From contig NZ_WYDQ01000002.1 in assembly GCF_024105635.1 (NCBI RefSeq), positions 1 through 64,000 on the forward strand: a stretch of DNA of 64,000 nucleotides, read 5' to 3'. Shown here in pieces: positions 48,547 through 56,627 of this stretch. Below the pieces are notes generated by a model that worked only from the letters and a program-made list of their open reading frames with translations, ran no database searches and was not told where the DNA came from. Made by a program: the position numbers and the translations under genes. The stretch comes from Oceanicola sp. 502str15 (lineage in GTDB: Bacteria; Pseudomonadota; Alphaproteobacteria; Rhodobacterales; Rhodobacteraceae). How positions within the stretch are numbered: position 1 is the first letter of the stretch; each line of letters starts with the position of its first letter.

Positions 48547-49206
48547 TCAGCTTTGCGCGGCAGCGACTTCGGCGGCCACTAGGCGACGCAATTCTGCCTC
48601 TCCGAATGGATCGAGCGGCGTGCCGTTCACGAAGAATGTGGGCGTCTGGCGAATTCCCACGGTCTCGACGTCGGCACGATCCTGGTTCAGAATTGCTACG
48701 ACATCCGGTGCCAGCATTTGCGTGCGCGCGGCGTCTGCATCGAGCCCGGCCGTGGCGGCGATCTGAAGGATCAGGCCGGGTTCCGGGGCACCGTGCGACG
48801 CCCATCTCGGCTGCTCCCGCAGAACGGCCTCAAGCACCGGCTCGTAAATGTCCTGCATGCGCGCCGCCTCGAGCACGCGGATCGCTTCCTCGGATGCCGC
48901 GCCGTGGAAGGGCGTGTAGCGGATCACGACGCGGACAGCATCCCCATGCTCGGCCATGATGTCCTTCACGATGGGATGAAAGGCGCGACAGGCCTCGCAG
49001 GCCGGATCGAAGAATTCGACGATCGTGACGGGCGCTTCCGCAGGCCCGAGGATGGGCGAGTAGGGGCGGATCATCGCGTCCGCGAGTTCCGGCGCAACAG
49101 GCTCCGCTTCGGCCACCGGGCCGGGGCGGGTTGCAAACCAGGTGGCTCCGCCGAAACCGGCGACGCCGAGGGCGAGAACGGACAGGATCAGGCCGCGTCG
49201 GTTCAT
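48547..49206 (-). CDS. DsbA-like periplasmic thiol oxidoreductase
   Basis: 219-aa exported thioredoxin-fold protein. The active site FDPACEACRAF (CEAC) lies near residue 71, the cis-Pro is in RQTPTFFVNGTPL, and the leader is an N-terminal hydrophobic anchor. It is adjacent to a DsbB-like gene, so the two form a thiol-oxidation pair for disulfide formation in exported metal proteins. It overlaps dsbB by 4 bases (ATGA). Confidence 0.85.
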   Translation of the reverse strand: MNRRGLILSVLALGVAGFGGATWFATRPGPVAEAEPVAPELADAMIRPYSPILGPAEAPVTIVEFFDPACEACRAFHPIVKDIMAEHGDAVRVVIRYTPFHGAASEEAIRVLEAARMQDIYEPVLEAVLREQPRWASHGAPEPGLILQIAATAGLDADAARTQMLAPDVVAILNQDRADVETVGIRQTPTFFVNGTPLDPFGEAELRRLVAAEVAAAQS

Positions 49207-49625
49207 GTTCGTGTATCCTTCAATGAAAGGGCCGACAGGGCCCCGATCAGCGCGAAGGCGGCGAGCGCCATCAGCGGGATCGGGATGCCGAAGACCAGTT
49301 GGTTGTCATCGGTGCAAGAGGGGCCGGTGGCCGAGCAGGGCTGGATGCGTTCGGGAACAAGACCGACGTACAGCCCCATGTGCCAGAGGGCGATTGCGCC
49401 GCCGCCAAGCGCCAATGCGATGCCGTAGCGCCCCACGCGGCCGTCCCGCCACCAAAGGCCGAGCCCGAGGACAATGGCCAAGGGGAACATGAAGGCGCGC
49501 TGGAACCAGCACAGCACACAGGGCGTCTGCCCCAGCACCTCGCCGATGAAAAGCACGGCAAGCGAGGCGACGAGCGCGATGATCCACGCCAGCCCGAGGG
49601 CTGTTTCTCCGGATATGCGGTTCAT
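49203..49625 (-). CDS. DsbB-like disulfide oxidoreductase
   Basis: 140-aa inner-membrane protein with four hydrophobic segments. The quinone-side pair is CVLC (QTPCVLCWFQRA) and the periplasmic pair is in CSATGPSC. These correspond to the two Cys pairs of DsbB. It would reoxidise the adjacent DsbA-like protein. Located in the first part of the MerR-driven operon. Confidence 0.88.
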   Translation of the reverse strand: MNRISGETALGLAWIIALVASLAVLFIGEVLGQTPCVLCWFQRAFMFPLAIVLGLGLWWRDGRVGRYGIALALGGGAIALWHMGLYVGLVPERIQPCSATGPSCTDDNQLVFGIPIPLMALAAFALIGALSALSLKDTRT

Positions 49626-49630
49626 GTCGA

Positions 49631-50233
49631 TCAGATCCTCTCTTCCAGATCGGCGAGAATCTCTTCGGCCGGGGTGCCGTAGGGCCAGGAGTCGGCAAAG
49701 CCCGCGTCGGGATCGAAGAGGAACAGATGCGACGTGTGGCCCATGGTGTACCCATCCGGCGCTGCGGCCTCTTCGACGCGTTCAAAGAAGATCGGAAACG
49801 TCTCGGATGTGGCGGCGATCTGTTCCGGCGTGCCCGTCAGCCCGATGATGCCCGCATCGAACAGCGGGACGTATTCGGCGAGTGCGGCGGGCGTGTCCCG
49901 TTCGGGGTCGATTGTTATGAAAATCGGCTGGACCTTGGCGGCATCGTCGCCCAGACCGTCCATCACCGCCGCGACCTCTGACAGGGTCGTCGGGCAGACG
50001 TCGGGACAGTTGGTGAAGCCGAAAAATACCAACATCCAGCGCCCCGCAAAGTCCTCCTCGGTTCGAACCATACCCTGGTGGTCCGTTAGTTCGAACTCAG
50101 CGAAAAAAGGCGGTTCGGCGTCGGTTCGGGCGCGGTCGGCACGATAGTCGGACCAGAGCAAAAGCCATACGAAGGCAAGCGCTGCCACGCCTGCCAAAAC
50201 CCAAAGAAACTTCTGTGCCGATGTAAGGGACAA
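49631..50233 (-). CDS. Sco1/SenC-family copper protein (copy 2, first gene of the operon)
   Basis: 200-aa membrane-anchored protein with FGFTNCPDVCPTTLSEV (CxxxC) and a GHTSHLFLF His ligand. The start codon is TTG at 50233, preceded by an AGGA ribosome-binding site; no better in-frame ATG exists. It is the first gene of the long leftward operon and follows the MerR-type promoter by about 40 bases. It probably loads copper onto cytochrome oxidase or acts as a thiol reductase. Confidence 0.82.
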   Translation of the reverse strand: MSLTSAQKFLWVLAGVAALAFVWLLLWSDYRADRARTDAEPPFFAEFELTDHQGMVRTEEDFAGRWMLVFFGFTNCPDVCPTTLSEVAAVMDGLGDDAAKVQPIFITIDPERDTPAALAEYVPLFDAGIIGLTGTPEQIAATSETFPIFFERVEEAAAPDGYTMGHTSHLFLFDPDAGFADSWPYGTPAEEILADLEERI

Positions 50234-50268
50234 TCCTGTTCGCCTGTTTTTGATTCTTATTGCATGTG

Positions 50269-50299
50269 CGGATACATCCTCTAGCCGCTAGAGGTTCAA
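50269..50299 (-). promoter_or_regulatory. MerR-type 19-bp-spacer promoter 3 (13-gene leftward operon)
   Basis: Reading on the minus strand: −35 TTGAAC (50294–50299), 19-base spacer with the perfect dyad CCTCTAGCGGCTAGAGG, −10 TATCCG (50269–50274). It drives the operon from 50233 down to about 39621. The merR-like gene is divergent immediately to the right, the standard arrangement for MerR regulators. Confidence 0.85.
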
Positions 50300-50404
50300 G
50301 CACGAAATCATGGTATAGCTTGAACTCACGCGCCTGTGAATCCGACACTTGTTTATTCCGACGGCAAAACCTACACAGACTGTATCTTCTTCATGGAGGC
50401 TAAA

Positions 50405-50833
50405 ATGCTCACGATCGGTACTCTGTCAAAGAAGACTGGCACAAAAGTGCAGACCATCCGGTACTACGAACAGATCGGACTCATGCCCGAACCTGGCAGA
50501 ACCGAAGGCGGACAGAGGCGCTACGACAATGCACAGCTCGATCGACTGTCCTTCATCCGCCACTCGCGACAACTCGGTTTCTCGCTCGATGCGATCCGCG
50601 AGCTGCTCGACCTCAGCGACCATCCCAACCGGCCCTGCCACGAGGCCGATGCCATCGCGCGTCGCCAGCTCAAACAGGTGGAGCAGCGCATGGCGCGCCT
50701 GAAGGCGCTGCGCACCGAACTGAAACGCATGGTTCACGAATGCAGCGGCGGGCGGACGGGAGACTGCAAGGTGCTTGAGGTGTTGCGGGACCATTCGGAA
50801 TGCCTGACCGAGCACGAGGAAATCGGGGCCTGA
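50405..50833 (+). CDS. MerR-family divalent-metal sensor (ZntR/CadR/PbrR type)
   Basis: 142-aa regulator. The MerR winged-helix begins MLTIGTLSKKTGTKVQTIRYYEQIGLM, with a long dimerisation helix. It has a Cys in HPNRPCHEAD at the position of ZntR Cys79 (Cu(I) sensors have Ser there) and two C-terminal Cys in HECSGGRTGDC, so it should sense Zn, Cd or Pb. ATG 50405 is the family start. It lies next to the promoter at 50269 and has three further matching promoters (34761, 35967, 51545). It is followed by a CDF transporter. Confidence 0.9.
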   Translation: MLTIGTLSKKTGTKVQTIRYYEQIGLMPEPGRTEGGQRRYDNAQLDRLSFIRHSRQLGFSLDAIRELLDLSDHPNRPCHEADAIARRQLKQVEQRMARLKALRTELKRMVHECSGGRTGDCKVLEVLRDHSECLTEHEEIGA

Positions 50834-50915
50834 AGGAATTCAGCCGACATTCCGGCTGGAACGCAGATCAGCCGCAGAAGTTAATGTGTCGTACAACACA
50901 GGCTGGAACCACAAA

Positions 50916-51515
50916 ATGGCTGCTAGACAAAATTCAATGGAGAGACGGACGCTTTGGATCGTTCTGGCGCTCAATATCTGTTTGGCCGTGGCCTTTTTCG
51001 CAACAGGCGCCTTCGGCGACTCAAGTGCCCTGATCGCCAACGGGCTCGATAACCTCTCCGACAGCTTCGTCTACGCGATCAGCCTTTTCGCTTTGTCCCG
51101 ATCCGACAAATGGAAACGCGGGGCGGCGAACGTTTCCGGCGGGCTGCTGATCCTTTTCGCCGCTGGTATCCTCTACGATGCATGGCGCCGCTACATCGGC
51201 GGGTCAGATCCGCTCGGGACGATCATGATCGCCATGGCCCTGTTTGCGGCGGCGATCAACGCAGTCTGCGTCTGGCTGCTCGCTAAGCTCAAAGATCCGG
51301 ACGTCAACATCCGCGCGGCCAACACCTTCAGTTACAACGATTTCGCCGCGAACCTCGGAATCGTCTTGGCTGGCGGCCTCGTCGCCTGGCTGGGAACCAA
51401 CTGGCCGGACCTCGTCGTCGGCGTGATTGTCGCCGGGATCGCGGCCTGGGGAGGTATCGACATTCTGCGCGACGCACACGGCGAACACCACAAAGCAGTT
51501 CATACGGGCAAATAG
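50916..51515 (+). CDS. CDF-family cation exporter
   Basis: 199-aa inner-membrane protein with about six helices (LWIVLALNICLAVAFFATGAF, then SSALIANGLDNLSDSFVYAIS). The LxxNGLDNLSDS motif (HxxxD-type site with Asn and Asp) is typical of cation diffusion facilitators, though His residues are replaced by Asn. The start is unclear: ATG 50916 or 50937, or GTG 50886. It follows the merR gene and probably exports divalent metal. Confidence 0.75.
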   Translation: MAARQNSMERRTLWIVLALNICLAVAFFATGAFGDSSALIANGLDNLSDSFVYAISLFALSRSDKWKRGAANVSGGLLILFAAGILYDAWRRYIGGSDPLGTIMIAMALFAAAINAVCVWLLAKLKDPDVNIRAANTFSYNDFAANLGIVLAGGLVAWLGTNWPDLVVGVIVAGIAAWGGIDILRDAHGEHHKAVHTGK

Positions 51516-51544
51516 TTGCGGGAGATTCTTTCTGAAAGAAAGGG

Positions 51545-51575
51545 TTGAAGCTATAGTGACTATAGCAATTAGGCT
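51545..51575 (+). promoter_or_regulatory. MerR-type 19-bp-spacer promoter 4 (transglutaminase–CDF operon)
   Basis: −35 TTGAAG (51545–51550), 19-base spacer with the perfect dyad GCTATAGTGACTATAGC, −10 TAGGCT (51570–51575). It reads toward the transglutaminase-like gene at 51606. The dyad core CTATAG resembles the CTCTAG core of the other three. Confidence 0.75.
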
Positions 51576-51605
51576 TGTTCCAAGACGATTCGAGGAGCGA
51601 CTCCG

Positions 51606-52367
51606 TTGCAGATGACCGACCCCCTACTTGCACCCACCAAATTACTGGATTTTGATGCCGCGCCTCTTGCGCATCTAATTGAGACCCGCGGCTGGCGCGG
51701 CTTATCCGAATACGATCGGATCGGAGCTGCCTATGATTTCGTTCGGAATGAAATCGCGTTCGGATACAATCGAGCTGACGACATCCCCGCCTCCGAGGTG
51801 CTTTCCGACGGGTGCGGGCAGTGCAATACCAAAGGGACGCTCTTGATGGCGTTGCTGCGTGGTGTTGGCATTCGTTGCCGGTTGCATGGGTTTACGATCC
51901 ACAAAGGCTTGCAGCGCGGTGTTGTCCCAGAGTTGGTGTATCCGCTTGCTCCGCAAGAAATTCTCCACTCATGGGTTGAGATCGAATATCAAGGTGCTTG
52001 GTTCAACCTCGAAGGCTTCATCCTGGATGACGCTTTCCTGACAGTCCTGCAAACGTCTTTCTCGGACACGGACAGTCTCTGCGGTTATGGCGCGGGCACG
52101 GATTGCCTTGGCGCGCCTCCCGTCACCTGGAACGGAGAAGATACCTACATTCAGAAATCCGGCATCGTGCAAGATTTCGGCGTGTTTGATACGCCGGACG
52201 CCTTCTATTTGTCCCATGAGCAATCCTTTGGATGGCTGCGTGGTGCCCTTTACCGTCATATCATCCGCCACTGGATGAATGTGCGCGTACGTGGTTTTCG
52301 CAGCGGTCGCCTGAAGACTGACCGACGCGCGACACACGCGCACGCGGAGCCTGCCAATGCCACATGA
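51606..52367 (+). CDS. Transglutaminase-like cysteine protease-fold protein
   Basis: 253-aa protein with the transglutaminase catalytic Cys in SDGCGQCNTKGTLLMALLRG, His in EILHSWVEIE and a following Asp region in WFNLEGFILDD. No signal peptide is seen. The start is set at TTG 51606 because GAGGAG at 51592–51597 is 8 bases upstream; ATG 51612 is in frame but too close. It overlaps the CDF gene by 11 bases. Function with metal export is unclear; it may be a peptidase or scaffolding enzyme. Confidence 0.7.
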   Translation: MQMTDPLLAPTKLLDFDAAPLAHLIETRGWRGLSEYDRIGAAYDFVRNEIAFGYNRADDIPASEVLSDGCGQCNTKGTLLMALLRGVGIRCRLHGFTIHKGLQRGVVPELVYPLAPQEILHSWVEIEYQGAWFNLEGFILDDAFLTVLQTSFSDTDSLCGYGAGTDCLGAPPVTWNGEDTYIQKSGIVQDFGVFDTPDAFYLSHEQSFGWLRGALYRHIIRHWMNVRVRGFRSGRLKTDRRATHAHAEPANAT

Positions 52368-53322
52368 CCACGGGCACGCGCCTATCGATCCGAATTCTGG
52401 GGACCGGCGGGTTGCCATCGCCATCTGGGCAAACGGGCTACTTACCGTTGCGCAAGTCGTCGGGGGCATATTCTCGGGCAGTCTGGCACTGATCGCCGAT
52501 GCGCTGCACAACTTTTCCGATATGGCCTCGCTTGTCATTGCCTTCGCCGCACGCAAGATCGCGCGCCGCCCGGCCGATGAACGCATGACCTTCGGCTATG
52601 GCCGGGTCGAGATCGTGGCGGCCCTGATCAACTACACCACCCTCATCGTGATCGGCTTCTATCTGATCTACGAAGGTGGCATGCGCATGATTGATCCACC
52701 CGAAGTCATGGGGTGGACCGTCGTCATTCTCGGTGGAATTGCGCTTGTGGTCGACACGCTGACCGCAATGCTGACCTATTCGATGCAGAAGGGCAGCGTG
52801 AACATCCGCGCGCTTTTCCTGCATAACCTGTCGGACGCGCTTGCTTCGGTCGCGGTTATCGTCGGTGGGTCGCTGATCATCCTTTACGACATGCGTTGGG
52901 TCGATCCTGCCATCACCATCGGCATCGCGATCTACATCCTGTATCTGTCTTTCACTGAAATAGGCGGCCCAATCCGAACCCTGATGCTCGGGAGCCCGCC
53001 GGACATCGACAACGAGGCCGTCGTCGAAGCGATGCGGAAAGTCGAAGGCGTCGCCGACGTCCACTACGTCCATCTCTGGCAAATGCAAGAGCACGAGGCT
53101 GCGCTCGACTGCCATGTCGTCGTGGCAGCCGAGGGCTGGTCGAAGATCGAAGAGATCAAGAGCGCGATCAAGAAGCGGCTGAAGGAAGAGTTCGGCATCA
53201 GCCATTCCAGTCTCGAATTTGAGCATGAGGATCGCGCTCATCAGAACGCCGATCTCTACGGTCACGGCAACGCAAGTGAAAAGGAGAAGACCAATGTTCA
53301 AGGAAACGCTGACCGAGCATGA
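52357..53322 (+). CDS. czcD: CzcD/ZitB-type cation diffusion facilitator
   Basis: 321-aa inner-membrane Zn/Co/Cd exporter. Metal-site motifs are in LIADALHNFSDMASLV (helix II) and FLHNLSDALAS (helix V), with a His-rich N-terminus (HDHGHAPID) and a cytoplasmic C-terminal metal-binding domain (VHYVHLWQMQEHEAALDCHVVV). It is the second gene of the MerR-controlled operon and overlaps the STAS-type gene. Confidence 0.9.
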   Translation: MPHDHGHAPIDPNSGDRRVAIAIWANGLLTVAQVVGGIFSGSLALIADALHNFSDMASLVIAFAARKIARRPADERMTFGYGRVEIVAALINYTTLIVIGFYLIYEGGMRMIDPPEVMGWTVVILGGIALVVDTLTAMLTYSMQKGSVNIRALFLHNLSDALASVAVIVGGSLIILYDMRWVDPAITIGIAIYILYLSFTEIGGPIRTLMLGSPPDIDNEAVVEAMRKVEGVADVHYVHLWQMQEHEAALDCHVVVAAEGWSKIEEIKSAIKKRLKEEFGISHSSLEFEHEDRAHQNADLYGHGNASEKEKTNVQGNADRA

Positions 53323-53656
53323 TGATGTCATCGGGCTCGTCTGCGAAGGCAAGTTGACAGAGGCAGACTTCAAGAAAATGCACGCGCTGCTTCATGAACG
53401 TCTTGGAACAACCGATAATCCGGGTCTGGTTCTCGACCTTACAAGTTTCGAGGGCTACGAAGAGCCTTCGGCGATCCTGGAAGATCTGAAGATCGACACC
53501 GCCCACGTGAACGATTTCCGTCGCATAGCGGTTGTCGGAGAACGCAGATGGATGAAATGGGGCGCACGGGTGGTCAACCTACTGACGGGCTCCGAGATGC
53601 AGTGGTTCGAATCCAGCGATACCGAGTCCGCAATTGCGTGGGCGCGTGACGGGTAG
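53294..53656 (+). CDS. SpoIIAA/STAS-like protein
   Basis: 120-aa soluble protein with an α/β STAS-like fold: MFKETLTEHDDVIGLVCEGKLT, then VLDLTSFEGYEEPSAILEDL and VVGERRWMKWGARVVNLLTG. This matches the SpoIIAA-like (DUF) family often beside cation transporters. ATG 53294 follows AAGGAGAAG. It may bind a nucleotide or regulate the exporter; role unproved. Confidence 0.75.
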   Translation: MFKETLTEHDDVIGLVCEGKLTEADFKKMHALLHERLGTTDNPGLVLDLTSFEGYEEPSAILEDLKIDTAHVNDFRRIAVVGERRWMKWGARVVNLLTGSEMQWFESSDTESAIAWARDG

Positions 53657-53840
53657 CCAACGATTCTGCAAGAAAAGGACTAACTGAATTGAATATGGAA
53701 TAATGCTTCTGGCGGATCCGGCCCTACTACGTAGCGACGTTAACCGGGTACTGTGTGCCGATGTGCGATTCGAGTGAAATGAGATCCGCCTCAAGATCGT
53801 GAGGCTACAGGGGCATCACGTCCAAGTTACAGAATATCGC

Positions 53841-53871
53841 TTGACCTCCCCTTACTGGAAGGTTCTAAGAA
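53841..53871 (+). promoter_or_regulatory. CueR-type promoter
   Basis: −35 TTGACC (53841–53846), 19-base spacer, −10 TAAGAA (53866–53871). The operator ACCTCCCCTTACTGGAAGGT closely resembles CueR boxes (ACCTTCC…GGAAGGT). It drives the copper operon starting at 53878; the CueR-like gene is at 62681–63100. No other recognisable signal is in the gap 53657–53877. Confidence 0.85.
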
Positions 53872-53877
53872 TTGTTC

Positions 53878-54237
53878 ATGTTCCGCGTTTTTCGCCTTGT
53901 TTTGATTCTCATGCTGACCTTCGGTGCCGTGACTGCGCCGGATGTGTCGTCGGCCAATATGTCGGACACGGCGATGGCGCAGATGGAAACCGCCGAAAGC
54001 GCCGATGGCCTCTGCAATGGTTGCTATCCCGCCGGATTTGCTGACGGTACTGCCTGTGAAGGTGGGTGTCCTGTTCCCTGCGGCTCCAGCGGTACGGCTG
54101 GCCTCCTTGCCAAGATGCCGTCAGCGCGGCTCGCGATGCCGTTTGGTACTGCCGTCCGGGGTGCCGAACCTTTGATCCCACTCGGCGCGAATCCGTCGCT
54201 TGATCCATTCCCTCCCAAACTGCCTCTCGGAACCTGA
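53878..54237 (+). CDS. Small secreted Cys-rich protein before a multicopper oxidase
   Basis: 119-aa exported protein. The leader is FRVFRLVLILMLTFGAVTAP; the mature part has CNGCYPAGFADGTACEGGCPV PC-type clustered cysteines (seen as CNGC, CEGGC, PC) and several Met. It parallels the protein at 30680–31024, also upstream of a multicopper oxidase. ATG 53878 is chosen 7 bases after the CueR −10, so the leader is very short or leaderless. Probable copper-binding protein. Confidence 0.6.
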   Translation: MFRVFRLVLILMLTFGAVTAPDVSSANMSDTAMAQMETAESADGLCNGCYPAGFADGTACEGGCPVPCGSSGTAGLLAKMPSARLAMPFGTAVRGAEPLIPLGANPSLDPFPPKLPLGT

Positions 54238-54321
54238 AACCGGCCTCGCCTGCTGCGAGGCCTGATTGTTGCCTTGGCCGAGGCTGGCTGAGTGCGACCT
54301 TTTCAGATCAAGGCAGTTGCG

Positions 54322-55761
54322 ATGATCCTCCACAGACCGATTTCACGAAGGCACGTGCTTCGCACAGGTGCCGCATTCACAGCCCTATCCGCTCTGTCAC
54401 CTGCACAAATGGCGATGGCCGATCCAACTGGGGACCCATTCGTCCTACGCGCGGCATCCGGACAGGCCGCCCTGCGCCCGTCACCATACGGCCCGATTAA
54501 TGTCTGGAGCTATAATGGATCCGTCCCCGGCCCTAAAATCCGAGTACGCCAGGGCGACCGAATCCGGGTTCTGGCCCAGAATGGGTTGGATGAAGGAACC
54601 ACAATCCACTGGCATGGCATCCGCACGCCCAATGCGATGGACGGGGTCCCGTTTCTCACGCAGGACCCGATTCCGGTCAATGGCGATTTCCTGTACGAAT
54701 TCGATGCGCTGGATGCGGGCACGTTCTGGTACCATCCGCACCAGCGCAGTTCGGAACAGGTCGGACGTGGACTCTACGGACCGCTGATCGTCGAGGAGGC
54801 GGACCCGATCCGCGTGGATCGTGACCTGACCTGGATGCTGGACGACTGGCGCATGACCCGGGACGGACAGATTGCGGGTGACTTCGGAAGCCGCCACGAC
54901 GCGATGCACGGCGGTCGTATCGGCAATTCCGTGACCATCAACGGCCAGATACCCGAACGCATCGCGGTGCGATCCGATGAGCGCATCCGCTTGCGGCTGG
55001 TCAATGCGGCGAACGCGCGGATATTCGGGCTGGATTTCGGGGACCTTGCGCCAGTTGTGGTCGCTCTGGACGGTCAACCCGTCACGCCGCATGCCCCTGA
55101 CAGCGGGGTCGTAGTGATCGGCCCGGCCATGCGCGTCGATCTGGTGGTCGACCTGACCGGCAAGCCCGGAGATATCGTGACCGTCATTGATACCTTCTAC
55201 GAGGGACTCGAATACCGTCTGGTCGATCTCGCCTACGGGCCGGACAAGTTGCGGGACAGTGTACCGGATTGGCCGATGGACCTGCCGCCCAACCCGCTGG
55301 CGGAACCGGACATGGCGTCGGCCGCGCGACGTCAGATCGTCTTCAACGGCGGAATGATGGGGCAGATGATGATGGGCGGCGGCATGGGGTCAATGATGGG
55401 CCAGATGCGCGAAGGAAACATGTGGTTCATCAACGGCGAAGCCGCGACGGGTCACATGATGGACCCCTTGCTGGTCCTGCCGCTCGGCACATCGCATGTG
55501 TTCGAGATGGATAATCGCACGGCTTGGCACCATCCGATCCATTTCCATGGACATTCGTTCCGTGTGATCGCGCGCAACGGGCAACCGACACGGCATCGCG
55601 AATGGCAGGACACCGTCCTAATGGCCCCCGAAGAACGGGTCGAAATCGCGTTCGTCGCGGACAACCCAGGCGACTGGATGTTCCACTGTCACATTCTGGA
55701 ACACCAGGCGGCGGGCATGATGGGCGTCATCCGTGTCGATCCTGACACGACCAAAACCTGA
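54322..55761 (+). CDS. CueO/CopA-like multicopper oxidase (copy 2)
   Basis: 479-aa periplasmic copper oxidase. Twin-arginine leader (ISRRHVLRTGAAFTALSALS), copper motifs TIHWHGIRTPN, WYHPHQRSS, HPIHFHGHSFRV and HCHILEHQAAGMMG, and a Met-rich insert (GGMMGQMMMGGGMGSMMGQM). ATG 54322 is preferred over a GTG at 54292 by leader length. It is the copper-oxidising enzyme of the CueR-controlled operon. Paralogue of the enzyme at 31161–32606. Confidence 0.92.
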   Translation: MILHRPISRRHVLRTGAAFTALSALSPAQMAMADPTGDPFVLRAASGQAALRPSPYGPINVWSYNGSVPGPKIRVRQGDRIRVLAQNGLDEGTTIHWHGIRTPNAMDGVPFLTQDPIPVNGDFLYEFDALDAGTFWYHPHQRSSEQVGRGLYGPLIVEEADPIRVDRDLTWMLDDWRMTRDGQIAGDFGSRHDAMHGGRIGNSVTINGQIPERIAVRSDERIRLRLVNAANARIFGLDFGDLAPVVVALDGQPVTPHAPDSGVVVIGPAMRVDLVVDLTGKPGDIVTVIDTFYEGLEYRLVDLAYGPDKLRDSVPDWPMDLPPNPLAEPDMASAARRQIVFNGGMMGQMMMGGGMGSMMGQMREGNMWFINGEAATGHMMDPLLVLPLGTSHVFEMDNRTAWHHPIHFHGHSFRVIARNGQPTRHREWQDTVLMAPEERVEIAFVADNPGDWMFHCHILEHQAAGMMGVIRVDPDTTKT

Positions 55762-55799
55762 AACCTCACAAACCAATGACCACGAAAAGGAATGAACCG

Positions 55800-56255
55800 A
55801 TGAACAAGAAACTTGGATTTGCCAGCCTCGGCACAGCAGGTGCCGCTGCCATCCTTGCAATGAGCCTGAATGCCGCACCTGTCGCAGCGCAGGAGGTCAC
55901 GCTCTACAAAAACCCGCAATGCGGATGCTGTGAAAGCTACGCGGACTATCTGCGCGAGAACGGTTTTACGGTGGAGGTGAAGCCGACCCACGATCTCGCG
56001 CAGATCAGCCGCGACGCAGGTATCCCGGACGACTTTCAGGGCTGCCATACAGCCTTTCTGGACGATTACGTTGTCAGCGGTCACGTGCCGATCGATGTCG
56101 TCAACCGCTTGCTCGAAGAGCGCCCGGAAATTGCCGGTGTGACACTCCCCGGCATGCCGATGGGCTCGCCGGGTATGGGCGGAGCAAAGCAGGAGCCGTT
56201 CACGATCTACACCGTTGAGGAAGGGGCGAACCCGACCGTCTATGCGGTCGAATGA
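55800..56255 (+). CDS. DUF411 metal-binding protein (copy 3)
   Basis: 151-aa exported DUF411 protein with leader GFASLGTAGAAAILAMSL, the motif KNPQCGCCESYADYLRENGF, GCHTAFLDDYVVSGHVP, and GMPMGSPGMG. It follows the second multicopper oxidase as copy 1 follows the first (after one gene), consistent with duplicated modules. Confidence 0.88.
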   Translation: MNKKLGFASLGTAGAAAILAMSLNAAPVAAQEVTLYKNPQCGCCESYADYLRENGFTVEVKPTHDLAQISRDAGIPDDFQGCHTAFLDDYVVSGHVPIDVVNRLLEERPEIAGVTLPGMPMGSPGMGGAKQEPFTIYTVEEGANPTVYAVE

Positions 56256-56312
56256 TCAATTGCGCGGTCTGGCGCAATCCCGCGTTGGACCCGCTTCAGA
56301 GAAAGACAAAGG

Positions 56313-56456
56313 ATGAAGTGCATGATGATGGACGGTGGAATGATGGGTGGCGGCATGATGATCGCGATGGGCTTCGTCTGGTTGCTGATCGTGGGGGTGC
56401 TGGTGCTCGCGGCGATCGCATTGGTCAAATACATTCGTTCGGACAGCAAAAAATAG
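56313..56456 (+). CDS. Small single-pass membrane protein with Met-rich start
   Basis: 47-aa protein, too short for standard gene finders. ATG 56313 follows AAAGG. It begins MKCMMMDGGMMGGGMMIAMG (Met-rich) and continues with a transmembrane helix (FVWLLIVGVLVLAAIALV) and a basic tail KYIRSDSKK. It lies between DUF411 and cytochrome c genes. The Met-rich start suggests copper binding. A second copy (56469–56627) is broken. Confidence 0.7.
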   Translation: MKCMMMDGGMMGGGMMIAMGFVWLLIVGVLVLAAIALVKYIRSDSKK

Positions 56457-56468
56457 AAATGCGCCGAA

Positions 56469-56627
56469 ATGCGGACTGAAGGTGCCAGCAGCGGCGACAG
56501 CCTGTTGTCGATGGGCTTGGTCTGGGCGCTTTGCGTCCTGCTTGTCCTGTAGTTGCTCGCGGCACTCATCGTCCTCTGTAGGTTGCTCGCAATAAGAAAG
56601 CGGAAACTTAGTGAGAAACACGATTAG
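56469..56627 (+). pseudogene. Degenerate second copy of the small membrane protein
   Basis: From ATG 56469 the frame reads MRTEGASSGDSLLSMGLVWALCVLLVL, then TAG at 56550–56552, then LLAALIVLCRLLAIRKRKLS and stop at 56625–56627. The helix GLVWALCVLLVL…LLAALIVL matches the layout of the intact 47-aa protein (GFVWLLIVGVLVLAAIAL). A single premature stop appears to have killed this copy. The cytochrome c gene starts inside its 3' end. Confidence 0.7.

Noticed and set aside
52438..53373. Minus-strand frame opposite czcD
   Set aside because: Shadow of a motif-complete CDF gene.
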